DNA from: Variovorax sp. E3
Lineage (GTDB): Bacteria; Pseudomonadota; Gammaproteobacteria; Burkholderiales; Burkholderiaceae_C
Length of the DNA stretch: 45,226 nt
Assembly (NCBI RefSeq): GCF_016082275.1
Contig: NZ_MOWM01000053.1
Span: 1 to 45,226 of the forward strand
Direction: 5' to 3'
Below are positions 36,673-44,833 of this stretch, in pieces (the first letter of the stretch is position 1; each line of letters opens with the position of its first letter). The position numbers and the translations under genes are program-made. The notes beneath the pieces are model-generated. The model did no database searches and had not been told where the DNA came from. It saw only the letters and a program-made list of their open reading frames with translations.

Positions 36673-37859
36673 TGCATTGCCCCGCTCGCGCACACGTCGG
36701 CCAGCGCCTCGCACACATGCGCGATGTTCGACGCGTTGAGGCCCGCCACGCAGATGCGTCCCGACGACACCACGTACACGCCGAAGCGCGTGCGCAGCGC
36801 GTCGATCTGCGCCTCCGACAGGCCCGAGTAGCTGAACATGCCGTTCTGCTCGACGAGGAAGCCGAAGTCCTTTGCGGGCAGCGCCTTGGCGAGCCGGCCG
36901 TGCAAGTCGGCGCGCATGTCGCGCATGCGGCCGCGCATGGCGTCCAGCTCGGCGCGCCATTGCGCGTTCCACGCCGGGTTGGCAAGCACCGCCTCCACCA
37001 GCGCCGCGCCCTGCGCCGGCGGGCACGAATAGCTGCGCCGGATCGCCAACTTCAGTTGCCCCAGCAGCCGCGCCTTGTCGGCCGAAGGCGCATGCACGCC
37101 GAGCGCGCCCACGCGCTCGCCATACAGCGAGAAGATCTTCGAGAACGAGCTGGCCACCAGGCAGGCGATGCCGCGCCGCACGCATTCGCGCACGGCCCAG
37201 GCGTCTTCGTCCACGCCGTGCGCGAAGCCCTGGTAGGCCATGTCGAAGAACGGCAGCAGGCCGCGCCGCGCGATCACGTCGAGCAGTGCATGCCACTCGG
37301 CCTGCGAAGGGTCGACGCCGGTCGGGTTGTGGCAGCACGGATGCAGCAGCACCACGCTGCCGGCCTGCAGCTTGCTCAACGCGGCAACGGCACCGTCGAG
37401 GTCGAAGCGGCCCGTGGCCTTTGCGTAGTAGGGGTAGCTTTCGACGCGAAAGCCCGCGCCGCTGAAGATGGCCGCGTGGTTGGCCCAGGTCGGGTCGGGC
37501 ATCCAGATCGCGGCCTCGGGCAGCACGCCTTTCAAAAAGTCGGCGCCGACCTTGAGCGCGCCCGTGCCCGCCACGGTCTGCACCACCACGATGTCTTCGG
37601 CGGCCTCGCCGAACACCAGTTCGCGCACGGCATTGCGGTAGCCCTCGCCGCCCTCGGTCGGCAAATAGACGCTGGGGCCGCGCGCGCCCACGCCGTCGGC
37701 CCGCGCGGCGCGCACCGACTCGAGCACCGGCACCCGTCCCGCTTCGTCGCAGTAGATGCCGATGCCCAGGTTGACCTTGTGGGGCCGCGCATCGGCCTTG
37801 TAGACCTCGAACAGGCCGAGGATCGGGTCGTCGGCATAAGGGGGCAGTTGATCGAACAA
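36669..37859 (-). CDS. Aspartate/aromatic aminotransferase (class I, AspC/TyrB type)
   Basis: PLP enzyme of 396 residues. It starts at TTG 37859 (MFDQLPPYADDPILG), with GGAG 8 nt upstream and the match to AspC/TyrB N-termini (ADPILGL) deciding the start. The PLP lysine is in VASSFSKIFSLYGERVGAL; other family blocks are KVNLGIGIYCDEAGRVPVL, LHPCCHNPTGVDPS and the C-terminal RICVAGLN. An in-frame run from the dioxygenase-like gene upstream is an artefact of that gene's frameshift and does not mean a fusion. In this cluster it could be a kynurenine or aromatic-keto-acid aminotransferase. Confidence 0.92.
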   Translation of the reverse strand: MFDQLPPYADDPILGLFEVYKADARPHKVNLGIGIYCDEAGRVPVLESVRAARADGVGARGPSVYLPTEGGEGYRNAVRELVFGEAAEDIVVVQTVAGTGALKVGADFLKGVLPEAAIWMPDPTWANHAAIFSGAGFRVESYPYYAKATGRFDLDGAVAALSKLQAGSVVLLHPCCHNPTGVDPSQAEWHALLDVIARRGLLPFFDMAYQGFAHGVDEDAWAVRECVRRGIACLVASSFSKIFSLYGERVGALGVHAPSADKARLLGQLKLAIRRSYSCPPAQGAALVEAVLANPAWNAQWRAELDAMRGRMRDMRADLHGRLAKALPAKDFGFLVEQNGMFSYSGLSEAQIDALRTRFGVYVVSSGRICVAGLNASNIAHVCEALADVCASGAMQ

Positions 37860-37896
37860 GAAGAAAACTCCAGCAGATGAAAGGCGAAAGGCGGGC

Positions 37897-38831
37897 TCAG
37901 AGCTGCGTCCGCACGGACCACAGCTCGGGAAAGAAACGGTGGTCGACCACGCTGCGCAGCCAGCCCACGCCGGCCGAGCCGCCCGTGCCCGGCTTGAAGC
38001 CAGGATGCGTTCGACCGACACGAAATGCCGCCAGCGGTACTGCGAGAACACATCGGCGATGTCCATCAGCGCCTCGCCCAGGCGGTAGAGCGCGTTCTCG
38101 GGCGTCGGGTCGCCGTACACCCACAGCCACGCGGCCTCCACGCCGGGGTGGGGCACGTAGGTCGCCGACCAGTCGCGCGCCAGCGCCTCGGGCGGCACGG
38201 CGATGTCGCGGCGGTGCAGCAGCGCCAGCACGTCGTCGTACAGGCTCGGCGAATTCAGCGCGCGCTCCATCTGCGGCCACACGTCGGGGTTGTTGGCGTG
38301 GGCGCGCGCCAGCGGCACCGACTTGTTGCCCAGGATGAACTCCACGTGCCGATACATGTACGACTGCTGCCCCGAGGCAATGCCCAGCGTGTTGCGGAAC
38401 TGGTTGAACTCGTGCGGCGTGATGGTCGAGAGCACGTCCCAGGTCTTGCCCAGGAACTCGAGCAGCGCGCGCACGCGCGGCACCAGCTGAAGCGCGCCGG
38501 CCACGTCGTCGGCGCGGATGCGAACCTGCATGTTGGCCAGCTCGTAGTGCAGGGCCTTGAAGGTCAGTTCCTTGCAGTGCGTGATGCACATGAAGACCAT
38601 CTCGTCGTGGCCTTCGCTGCGCATGTGCTGCAGGCTCAGCAGCAGGTCGTTGCGCTGGTGCTCCAGGTAGGGGTTGCTGCCGCCCTCGAAGCGCACGATC
38701 GGCTCGCCGTCGGTGCTCTGCACCGTGGCGGCGCGCTGCTGGTTGTCGCCGCCGGCAATGGGTTTCACCAGCGACAGCTCGAGCGCGGGGTCGCGGACTT
38801 CGGGAATGACTCTTTTGCGTGGGATGGCCAT
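37897..38831 (-). CDS. Divergent tryptophan 2,3-dioxygenase-family protein (frameshifted in this sequence)
   Basis: About 311 residues after repair. Family features: helix with active-site His in EMVFMCITHCKELTFKA, substrate-carboxylate Arg in EFNQFRNTLG, the block SGQQSYMYRHVEFILGNKS, heme-ligand His in YRWRHFVSVERI, then GFKPGTGGSAGVGWLR and the ending FFPELWSVRTQL. The frame breaks near 38001 (CTGG-CTTC should be CTGGGCTTC). It differs from canonical bacterial KynA: QHQTSEL is replaced by THCKEL and SGFQS by SGQQS, so the substrate may not be plain tryptophan. ATG 38831 follows the AraC gene by 88 bp. Downstream are an aminotransferase and a flavin monooxygenase. Confidence 0.82.
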
Positions 38832-38918
38832 GCGCCGATTGTTCGGCGCACGCGGACGCGCCTCAACCTCCGGCACGCCGGATTTGGTCACCGTTCGTCC
38901 GCGAAAGCGGGGCCGGGC

Positions 38919-39887
38919 TCAGCCCGCGCCGTGCCGCCGGGCGTAGGCGCTGGGGGTCATGCCCGTCCAGCGCTGGAAGGCGCGCGAAAACGCCTTCTCC
39001 GACGCATAGCCGACCGCCTCGGCCACCTGGTGCAGGCTCAGCTGCCGGTTCTTGAGCTTCTCGGCCGCCAGCGTCATGCGGTAGGAGCCCAGGTAGTGCA
39101 TGGGCGTGACGCCCACCAGCGTGCGAAAGCGCTCGCTGAAGACGGTGCGCGACAAATAGCTGGCCTGCGCCAGCGTGGCAACCGACCACGGGTGCGCGGG
39201 CCGCTCGTGCATCAGCGACATGGCGCGCGCAATGCTCTCGTCGTCCAGCCCGCGAAGGCGGCCGGTCTGGTTGCTGGCCTGGGCCTGCGGCTGGGCGTAC
39301 AGGTGCTCGCACAGGACGTGCACCAGCAGCAGGTCGGCCATGCGCGCCGCCGACAGCTGCCAGCCCGGACGCTGGGTGACGGTCTCGTTCACCAGCGACT
39401 CCATCGCCTGCGCCAGCGAGGCCGTGGTCGGAATCTGCGCCTGCCGCAGCACGATGAGCGGCGGCAGGCTGCCGATGATCGAGCCCAGCCCCTGCGCGGG
39501 CATCCACAGGTGCAGCGAGAACAGCTCGGTGACGGGCCCGCCGCCGCCGTGCGAGAACACGATCGGGTGGTCGCCGTGCCGGCCGACCGAGTGCGCCTCG
39601 ATCAGCGAGCGGAAAGGCACGGGCTCCAGCCCCGGCGCCGACGACACGGTGTGTGCGCCGCCGTGCGGCAGCATCGCGATGTCGTGCGGCGCCACCTGCA
39701 CGGGCTCAGCGCCGTCCACCCCGATCCAGTACGGGGCGCCGGTGCACATGCGGATCAGCGGGCCGTCCACGCCGGTCGAATGCAGCGCCCAGGGCGCGGA
39801 CAGCGAGAAGCGCGCCGTCACGGCCCTTTCGGACCGGTACGTCGACAGCACATGGCTGAGTGCGTCCGCGTCGCGCGCTGGGTCCAT
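38919..39887 (-). CDS. AraC-family regulator with cupin-type N-terminus
   Basis: A 322-residue regulator. The N-terminal part (about 30-200) is a cupin_6-like ligand domain (VAPHDIAMLPHGGAHTV, HPIVFSHGGGGPVTELFSLH). The C-terminal AraC domain (about 220-320) has both helix-turn-helices: SVATLAQASYLSRTVFSERF and LHQVAEAVGYASEKAFSRAF with the signature GMTPSAYAR. It is encoded directly upstream of and in the same direction as the dioxygenase-like gene, so it may be part of that operon or its activator. ATG 39887 gives MDPARDADALSHVL. Confidence 0.93.
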   Translation of the reverse strand: MDPARDADALSHVLSTYRSERAVTARFSLSAPWALHSTGVDGPLIRMCTGAPYWIGVDGAEPVQVAPHDIAMLPHGGAHTVSSAPGLEPVPFRSLIEAHSVGRHGDHPIVFSHGGGGPVTELFSLHLWMPAQGLGSIIGSLPPLIVLRQAQIPTTASLAQAMESLVNETVTQRPGWQLSAARMADLLLVHVLCEHLYAQPQAQASNQTGRLRGLDDESIARAMSLMHERPAHPWSVATLAQASYLSRTVFSERFRTLVGVTPMHYLGSYRMTLAAEKLKNRQLSLHQVAEAVGYASEKAFSRAFQRWTGMTPSAYARRHGAG

Positions 39888-40024
39888 GCTCTTCTGTCTC
39901 TCTCTCTGTTCGTTCCGCTGGTGGCCTGAGGGGTGTCTGACTGGCGGCGATTATCTGGCATGGCTACCGGGCCAACAGGGCGATTCGGCGCCGCACTGGC
40001 CGGGGCGCCCCCGGATGCAACACA

Positions 40025-40516
40025 ATGGCGTTTCGCATGAAGACCACCACCTCGCACCCGAAGCCCCCTCTTGCAGCCGCCGCCCCGTTCGACAGCGAAC
40101 GGCTGCTGCGCGAAAGCGGCCTGCGCGTGACGCGCGCCGCCCAGACCGTGCTCGAGCTGCTGGAGCACAGCTCCCAGCCGCTGACCCACGAGGAAGTGGC
40201 CGCGGCCTACACCGCCGCCGCCGGCGAGGCGCCCGACCGCGTCACGGTCTACCGCGTGCTCGACCGGCTGGTCGAGGCTGGCCTGTGCGACCGCCGCGTG
40301 GGCGCCGACCGTGTCAACCGCTTCTCGCGCCACGTCGAGGCCGAGTCGGGCAACACCTTCGAGTGCGACCAGTGCCACAAGGTGCTGGCCCTGCCGTCCG
40401 ACCCCGAGCTGCCGAAGGTGATGGGCCGGCTGGGCAAGGCGCTGCGCAAGCAGGGCATCGACACCCGCCACACCGCCCTCACCCTGCACGGCACCTGCGG
40501 GGAGTGCGCCCGCTAG
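40025..40516 (+). CDS. Fur-family regulator, Zur-like
   Basis: A 163-residue Fur-family repressor. DNA-binding domain: LLRESGLRVTRAAQTVLELL through APDRVTVYRVLDRLVEAGL. Metal-binding domain: HVEAESGNTFECDQCHKVL (first CxxC) and GTCGECAR (second CxxC). Its 3' end lies 10 bp from the end of a converging ZigA-like GTPase gene. That pairing, and the short dyads in front of the GTPase, favour a zinc-uptake regulator over Fur. The start is unsure; ATG 40037 is an alternative to ATG 40025, and neither has a good ribosome site. Confidence 0.87.
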   Translation: MAFRMKTTTSHPKPPLAAAAPFDSERLLRESGLRVTRAAQTVLELLEHSSQPLTHEEVAAAYTAAAGEAPDRVTVYRVLDRLVEAGLCDRRVGADRVNRFSRHVEAESGNTFECDQCHKVLALPSDPELPKVMGRLGKALRKQGIDTRHTALTLHGTCGECAR

Positions 40517-40526
40517 GTTTTGGCGA

Positions 40527-41719
40527 TCACGCGTTCCACGAAGGGAACGGGTCGGGAAAGTTCTGCCACCACGAGGCGCCGAAGCGCATTTCGTTCTCGG
40601 TCAGCAGGCAGGCATCGAGCCGCGCGCGCAACGCGTCTTCGTCCATGCCGATGCCGATCAGCACCAGCTCCTGCCGCGCGTCGCCCGTGGCCGGGTCCCA
40701 GTTCTTGCGGATGAGTTCCAGCGCATCGGGGTCGGTCGGCCAGTGCTCGCGCGGCACCGCCGCCCACCAGAACCCCGCCGCGCCATAGCGGCAGGCGCCG
40801 CCGGCCTGCGACCACGAGCCCGCGCGCGTGGCACGGCTCGCAAGCCAGAAGAAGCCCTTGGAGCGCACCACGCCCTCCCACTCGCTTTGCACCAGTTTCC
40901 AGAAGCGCATCGGGTGGAACGGCAGGCGCGAGCGGTAGACGAAACTGCGAATGCCGTATTCCTCGCTCTCGGGCTGGTGCTCGCCGCGCAGCTCGGCCAG
41001 CCAGCCGGGCGCCTGCTCGGCCTCCTCGAAATCGAACAGGCCGGTGTCGAGCACGCGGTCCAGCGCCACGCGGCCGAACTCCGACACCTCGATGCGGGCG
41101 CGCGGGTTCAGGCTGTGCAGGATGGCCATCAGCCGCTCGCGCTCCCCGGCGGTGACGAGGTCGGTCTTGTTGACCACCAGCACGTCGCAGAACTCGATCT
41201 GCTCGATCAGCAGGTCGACCACCGTGCGCGTGTCCTCGTCGCCGAGCGACTGGCCGCGCTTGCCCAGGCTGTCGGCCGAGCCGTAGTCGCGCAGGAAGTT
41301 GAAGGCGTCGACCACCGTCACCATGGTGTCCAGCCGCGCCACGTCTGCCAGGCTCTTGCCGTCTTCGCCCGCGAAGGTGAAGGTCTCGGCCACGGGCAGC
41401 GGCTCGGAGATGCCGGTGGACTCGATCACCAGCTGGTCGAAGCGCCCCTCCTTCGCGAGCCGGCCCACCTCGATCAGCAGGTCTTCGCGCAGCGTGCAGC
41501 AGATGCAGCCGTTGCTCATTTCGACCAGCCGCTCGTCGTGCGCGAGAGCTGGGCGCCGCCCTCGCGCACCAGCGCGGCGTCGATGTTGACCTCGCTCATG
41601 TCGTTGACGATGACCGCCACGCGGCGGCCGTCGCGGTTATTGAGGATGTGGTTCAGCAGCGTGGTCTTGCCGGCGCCCAGGAAGCCGGAGAGCACGGTGA
41701 CGGGGAGGCGATCGGCCAT
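40527..41719 (-). CDS. COG0523 zinc-linked GTPase, ZigA/CobW family (frameshifted in this sequence)
   Basis: About 397 residues after repair. G1 is VLSGFLGAGKTTLLNHIL; the metal motif CxCC is in EMSNGCICCTLREDLL, G3-type ESTGISEP and G4 VVNKTDLV follow, and the CobW C-terminal domain ends FGASWWQNFPDPFPSW. These are metal-chaperone GTPases, and the ZigA type is used under zinc limitation. ATG 41719 (MADRLPVTVLSGFLG) is preceded by GGAG; the frame breaks near 41539 (CGCAC-GACG should be CGCACCGACG), giving LSRTDERLVEMSNG. It converges on a Zur-like regulator gene and is downstream of two dyads. Confidence 0.92.
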
Positions 41720-41730
41720 GGGGGCAGGCT

Positions 41731-41760
41731 CCATATATGCAACAGGATTGCATTATATGG
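41731..41760. promoter_or_regulatory. Imperfect palindrome with TATAAT box before the ZigA-like gene
   Basis: CCATATATGCAA (41731-41742) and TTGCATTATATGG (41748-41760) are inverted repeats differing by one base insertion around a 5-bp centre. On the - strand a perfect TATAAT lies at 41757-41752. Probably the promoter and a regulator site. Confidence 0.45.
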
Positions 41761-41763
41761 AGC

Positions 41764-41782
41764 AACGCAACTTTGTTGCGTT
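41764..41782. promoter_or_regulatory. Perfect palindrome before the ZigA-like gene, candidate Zur site
   Basis: AACGCAAC (41764-41771) and GTTGCGTT (41775-41782) are perfect 8-bp inverted repeats with spacer TTT. The site lies between the desaturase stop at 41798 and the GTPase gene. No T run suited to a terminator for the desaturase gene is present on the - strand. Confidence 0.45.
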
Positions 41783-41797
41783 TACTCGGGTACTCGT

Positions 41798-42364
41798 TCA
41801 GGCCGGCTGGGCGATGGCCTTGACCGAAATGTCCGGCTTGCGCTTGAACCGCAGCGTCTTCTCGATCACGTACTCCAGGCCCTGCCAGAAGTTGATCTCT
41901 TCCAGCAAAGGGTTGAGGAAGTTGGTGATCGAGCAATAGTGCGAGTTCTTCTGCCCCGTGTGGTGCCGGGCGTGATGGCGCTGCGTCTGCAGCAGCTTGA
42001 GCTTCTGCAGCAGCGTGACCACCCGGCCGTTCTCGTGCGGCGCGCGGTGCGCCCACTTGTGCACCTGGTTCGCGTTGGCGCTGACCAGCGCGAACACCCA
42101 CACCTTCCACGTCAGCGCCTTGAGCCACCACGCGCCCATGAGCACCAGCACGGAGGTCAGCACCAGGTCCCACGAGCTGGCCCACCAGCTGCGCACCACG
42201 AAGGCCCGGGGTCGCACGTGGTGCTCGATGTTGGCTTCACCGATCCACCGGCCGACGACGGGCGTTTCCTTGCGGACGTAGGCGTCTTCCGCCCAATGCA
42301 CGAGGCCGCTGAAGAAGTCGGCCAACAACACCACACCGACGAACTGGAACACGAGATCTCTCAT
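41798..42364 (-). CDS. CarF/TMEM189-type lipid desaturase (Kua family)
   Basis: A 188-residue membrane protein of the lipid desaturase family (PF10520; TMEM189/Kua, CarF). The conserved His pattern is all visible: LVHWAEDAYV, EANIEHHVRPRAF, NANQVHKWAH, TQRHHARHHTGQKNSHYCSI followed by TNFLNP. CarF and TMEM189 make the vinyl-ether bond of plasmalogens from plasmanyl lipids using oxygen and iron. Other Kua members have other lipid substrates, so the exact reaction here is open. ATG 42364 gives MRDLVFQFVGVVLLADFF; the longer upstream frame is low-complexity. Positions 42365-42560 upstream hold nothing I can name. Confidence 0.87.
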   Translation of the reverse strand: MRDLVFQFVGVVLLADFFSGLVHWAEDAYVRKETPVVGRWIGEANIEHHVRPRAFVVRSWWASSWDLVLTSVLVLMGAWWLKALTWKVWVFALVSANANQVHKWAHRAPHENGRVVTLLQKLKLLQTQRHHARHHTGQKNSHYCSITNFLNPLLEEINFWQGLEYVIEKTLRFKRKPDISVKAIAQPA

Positions 42365-42560
42365 ACGACCGACGCGAACGCGTCTTTGACTTTCCGGAGT
42401 TGAACACGCAGGCCCTCGAACGTTTCGTGCAAGGGCGGGCGCATTGTTTCCGGGCGCAGGGGTTTCACCGCGCAAGGCTTGCGCAGTATCTTCCCGCGAT
42501 GCCGCGCGGGGAGCGCGGCGCTACTTCGCGGCGGCGCTCAGTCGCCTACCATCCACGGCC

Positions 42561-43001
42561 ATGACCGACCTCCATGCCTTCGTCGCCCCGCCGCCCTCCT
42601 CCAAGCCCGAAGCCCAAGCCCAGGCCCAGGCCCAGGCCGAAGCGATCGACGCCGCGTCGGCCTGCCTCGACCGCTTCACCGCGGCGTTCAATGCATCGGA
42701 CGCGGCGGGCATGGACGCCGAGCTGCACTTTCCGCACCTCATGCTGTCGGGCGCGCAGCGGCTCGACTGGGCTTCACCCGGCCAGCATCCGGCCGACTTC
42801 TTCGACCAGCTGAAGGCCGCCGGATGGGCCCGCACGCAGTACGAGAAGAAAGAGCCCGTGCTCGCGGGCAGCGACAAGGTGCACTTCGTCGTGACCTACA
42901 CGCGGCGCGACGCGGCGGGCGCGGTGCTGAGCACGCACGTCAACCTGTGGATCGTGGTGCGTGCCGGTGGGCGCTGGGGGATCGCGTTGCGGTCCTACTG
43001 A
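42561..43001 (+). CDS. SnoaL/DUF4440-like protein
   Basis: A 146-residue protein with a short Ala/Gln repeat near the start (EAQAQAQAQAEAIDA) and a cone-shaped NTF2-like fold: CLDRFTAAFNASDAAGMDAE, LHFPHLMLSGAQRLDW and the C-terminal strands VHFVVTYTRRDAAGAVL and HVNLWIVVRAGGRWGI. Function is unknown; catalytic residues vary in this superfamily. ATG 42561 is the only plausible start. Confidence 0.8.
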   Translation: MTDLHAFVAPPPSSKPEAQAQAQAQAEAIDAASACLDRFTAAFNASDAAGMDAELHFPHLMLSGAQRLDWASPGQHPADFFDQLKAAGWARTQYEKKEPVLAGSDKVHFVVTYTRRDAAGAVLSTHVNLWIVVRAGGRWGIALRSY

Positions 43002-43020
43002 AGGGCCGCGCCGGCGGCGC

Positions 43021-43725
43021 CTAGTAGCTCAGCTTGGGGTACCAGTCCTTGCCCCGCCCCTCCGGCGTCATGTCGAGCAGGTTCCAGATCGGCATCGGGT
43101 CGGGTGCGCCGCGCGGGTCCTGCCCCGGGTCCGCGCTGCCGGGGCCCATTTCGGCGGCCCAGAAATGGCGGATCGTTTCGCCGTCGCTCCGGAACACGTT
43201 GAACGCCGGCACGTCGCCGCTGTCGGGTGTCTCGCCGGCATAGTCGCGGTTGAAGTCATTGCCGCCCGACGAGTACAGCGGCAGGTGGCGCCAGCCGCGC
43301 TCCCGCGCGAAGGCCTGCATGCGGTCGATGGGCGAGGTGGCGATCACCGCGAACGCCACGCGCTGCAGGATGTCGGGCATCTCGCCGTCGTAGGCACCCA
43401 GCAGCGACGTGCACATGGGGCATGGCCGCTCGCGCTGCGGGCCGAACATCCAGTTGTAGGTGATCAGCGTGTTGTGCCTGCCGAAGAGCGCCGAGAACTT
43501 CACCGGCCCGCTGGCGCCCTCGAACACATAGTCTTCGGGCACGACGCCGCCCGGCGGCAGCGCGCGGCGCATTTCGGCGACATGCTCGATGCGGCGGCGC
43601 AGGTCGATTTCTTCGGCCAGCAGCTCCATGCGCGCCTTGCGGTAGGCGGCGCTTTCGCCGGGAAAGCGAATGGGGCTGGACCTGGCCAGCTGGCTGGCGG
43701 ACGAGAGTTCGGCTGGGACGGACAT
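43021..43725 (-). CDS. DUF899 thioredoxin-like protein
   Basis: A 234-residue protein of the DUF899 family. The CxxC pair is in RERPCPMCTSLLGAYDGE, preceded by LITYNWMFGPQ and followed by FNRDYAGETPDSGDVPAFNV and FRSDGETIRHFWAAEMG, all characteristic. The N-terminus has a helical segment (AAYRKARMELLAEEIDLRRR). The family has a thioredoxin fold and unknown substrate. ATG 43725 has a clear purine-rich ribosome site (AGGAGGTGAC). Confidence 0.92.
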   Translation of the reverse strand: MSVPAELSSASQLARSSPIRFPGESAAYRKARMELLAEEIDLRRRIEHVAEMRRALPPGGVVPEDYVFEGASGPVKFSALFGRHNTLITYNWMFGPQRERPCPMCTSLLGAYDGEMPDILQRVAFAVIATSPIDRMQAFARERGWRHLPLYSSGGNDFNRDYAGETPDSGDVPAFNVFRSDGETIRHFWAAEMGPGSADPGQDPRGAPDPMPIWNLLDMTPEGRGKDWYPKLSY

Positions 43726-43878
43726 GGCGAGTCACCTCCTGGCGGTTGTTGCGGTTGGCGTTGATGGCGGTTGGCGTTGATTTCCACCGCATCTTGATCC
43801 CGCAGGCGGCCCCGCGCCAGTCCGTGCTTTTCCCCTGTCGCGCCCCCCTTTGTCCTACGTCGCCCAGGTGCGAGCGCG

Positions 43879-44783
43879 CTACATCTCGAGGCCTCGACCT
43901 GCCGCCCGTCGATGTCGGTGAACCCGTAGGCCCGCGCCAGGTCGGCCACGCGCAGCACCTCGCCCGTTTTCTCCATCACGGCAGCGTCGCCCGCCAGCGC
44001 GGCCACCGCCCGGCCCAGGTAGCGCGGCGACTCGGTGCGCGCGAGTTCGGGCCGCTCGCGCCAGTGCGCCTCGTCGGTCTTGTGCCCGGCCAGCACGAAC
44101 TCGGTGCGCATCCAGCCCGGCGAGACGGCGACCGAAGCCACGCCGTGGGGCTTGAGGTCTTGCGCCATGCCGAAGGCCAGCCGCGTCATCGACGCCTTCG
44201 CCAGGTCGTAGAACAGGTTGCCGCGCAGGTAGCGGTCGCGGTCCCAGAAGGTGGTGGTCACGATCAGCCCCTTCTTCTGCTTCACCAGCAGCGGCGCGGC
44301 GCAGCGGCTGGCCACGAGGTGGTTGCGCACGCCACGCTCGAACATGGTGTCCCAGTTGGCGAGCGGGTGTTCCCAGAACGGCGCGTCGAACACGCCGTTG
44401 AAACTCTCGTGGCCGCCCCAGGCGTTGTTGACGAGCAGGTCGAGCCGGCCCTGGTCGCGGGCCACGCGCGCGAACAGCGCGGCCACCTCGTCTTCGCGGG
44501 TGTGGTCGCACGCCACCGCGATGCCGCGCCCGCCCTGGCGCGTGACCTCGTCGGCGGTGTCGTCGATGCTGCCGGGCACGGTCTGCATGTCCGACAAGGC
44601 CAACAACTGGCCGTACGAATCGGCTGGCCGCTCGCGCGTGCTGCGGCCGGTCACGTACACGGTCGCGCCCGCCGCGCCCAGCTCGAGCGCTATGCCGCGC
44701 CCCGCGCCCCGGCTCGCGCCCGTGACCACGGCCACGCAGTCCTTCAACGGACGGGTTGTGCTTTCTTCGTTCTGCATCTTCAT
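43879..44783 (-). CDS. SDR-family oxidoreductase, DHRS1-like (frameshifted in this sequence)
   Basis: A 301-residue short-chain dehydrogenase. Cofactor motif VVTGASRGAGRGIALEL, NNAWGG in LLVNNAWGGHESFNG, and the catalytic Tyr-Lys in GNLFYDLAKASMTRLAFG; the region resembles DHRS1. ATG 44783 has AAAGGAG upstream. The frame breaks near 43890, five codons before the end: GAGGCC-TCGAGATG should be GAGGCCTTCGAGATG, giving the natural ending GRQVEAFEM and stop. Unrepaired, translation runs on for more than 100 codons across the DUF899 gene. Confidence 0.88.
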
Positions 44784-44833
44784 CGGCTCCTTTTGCTCTG
44801 CCTTGCTTGAGAGCGCACGAAGATAGTCCGCGC

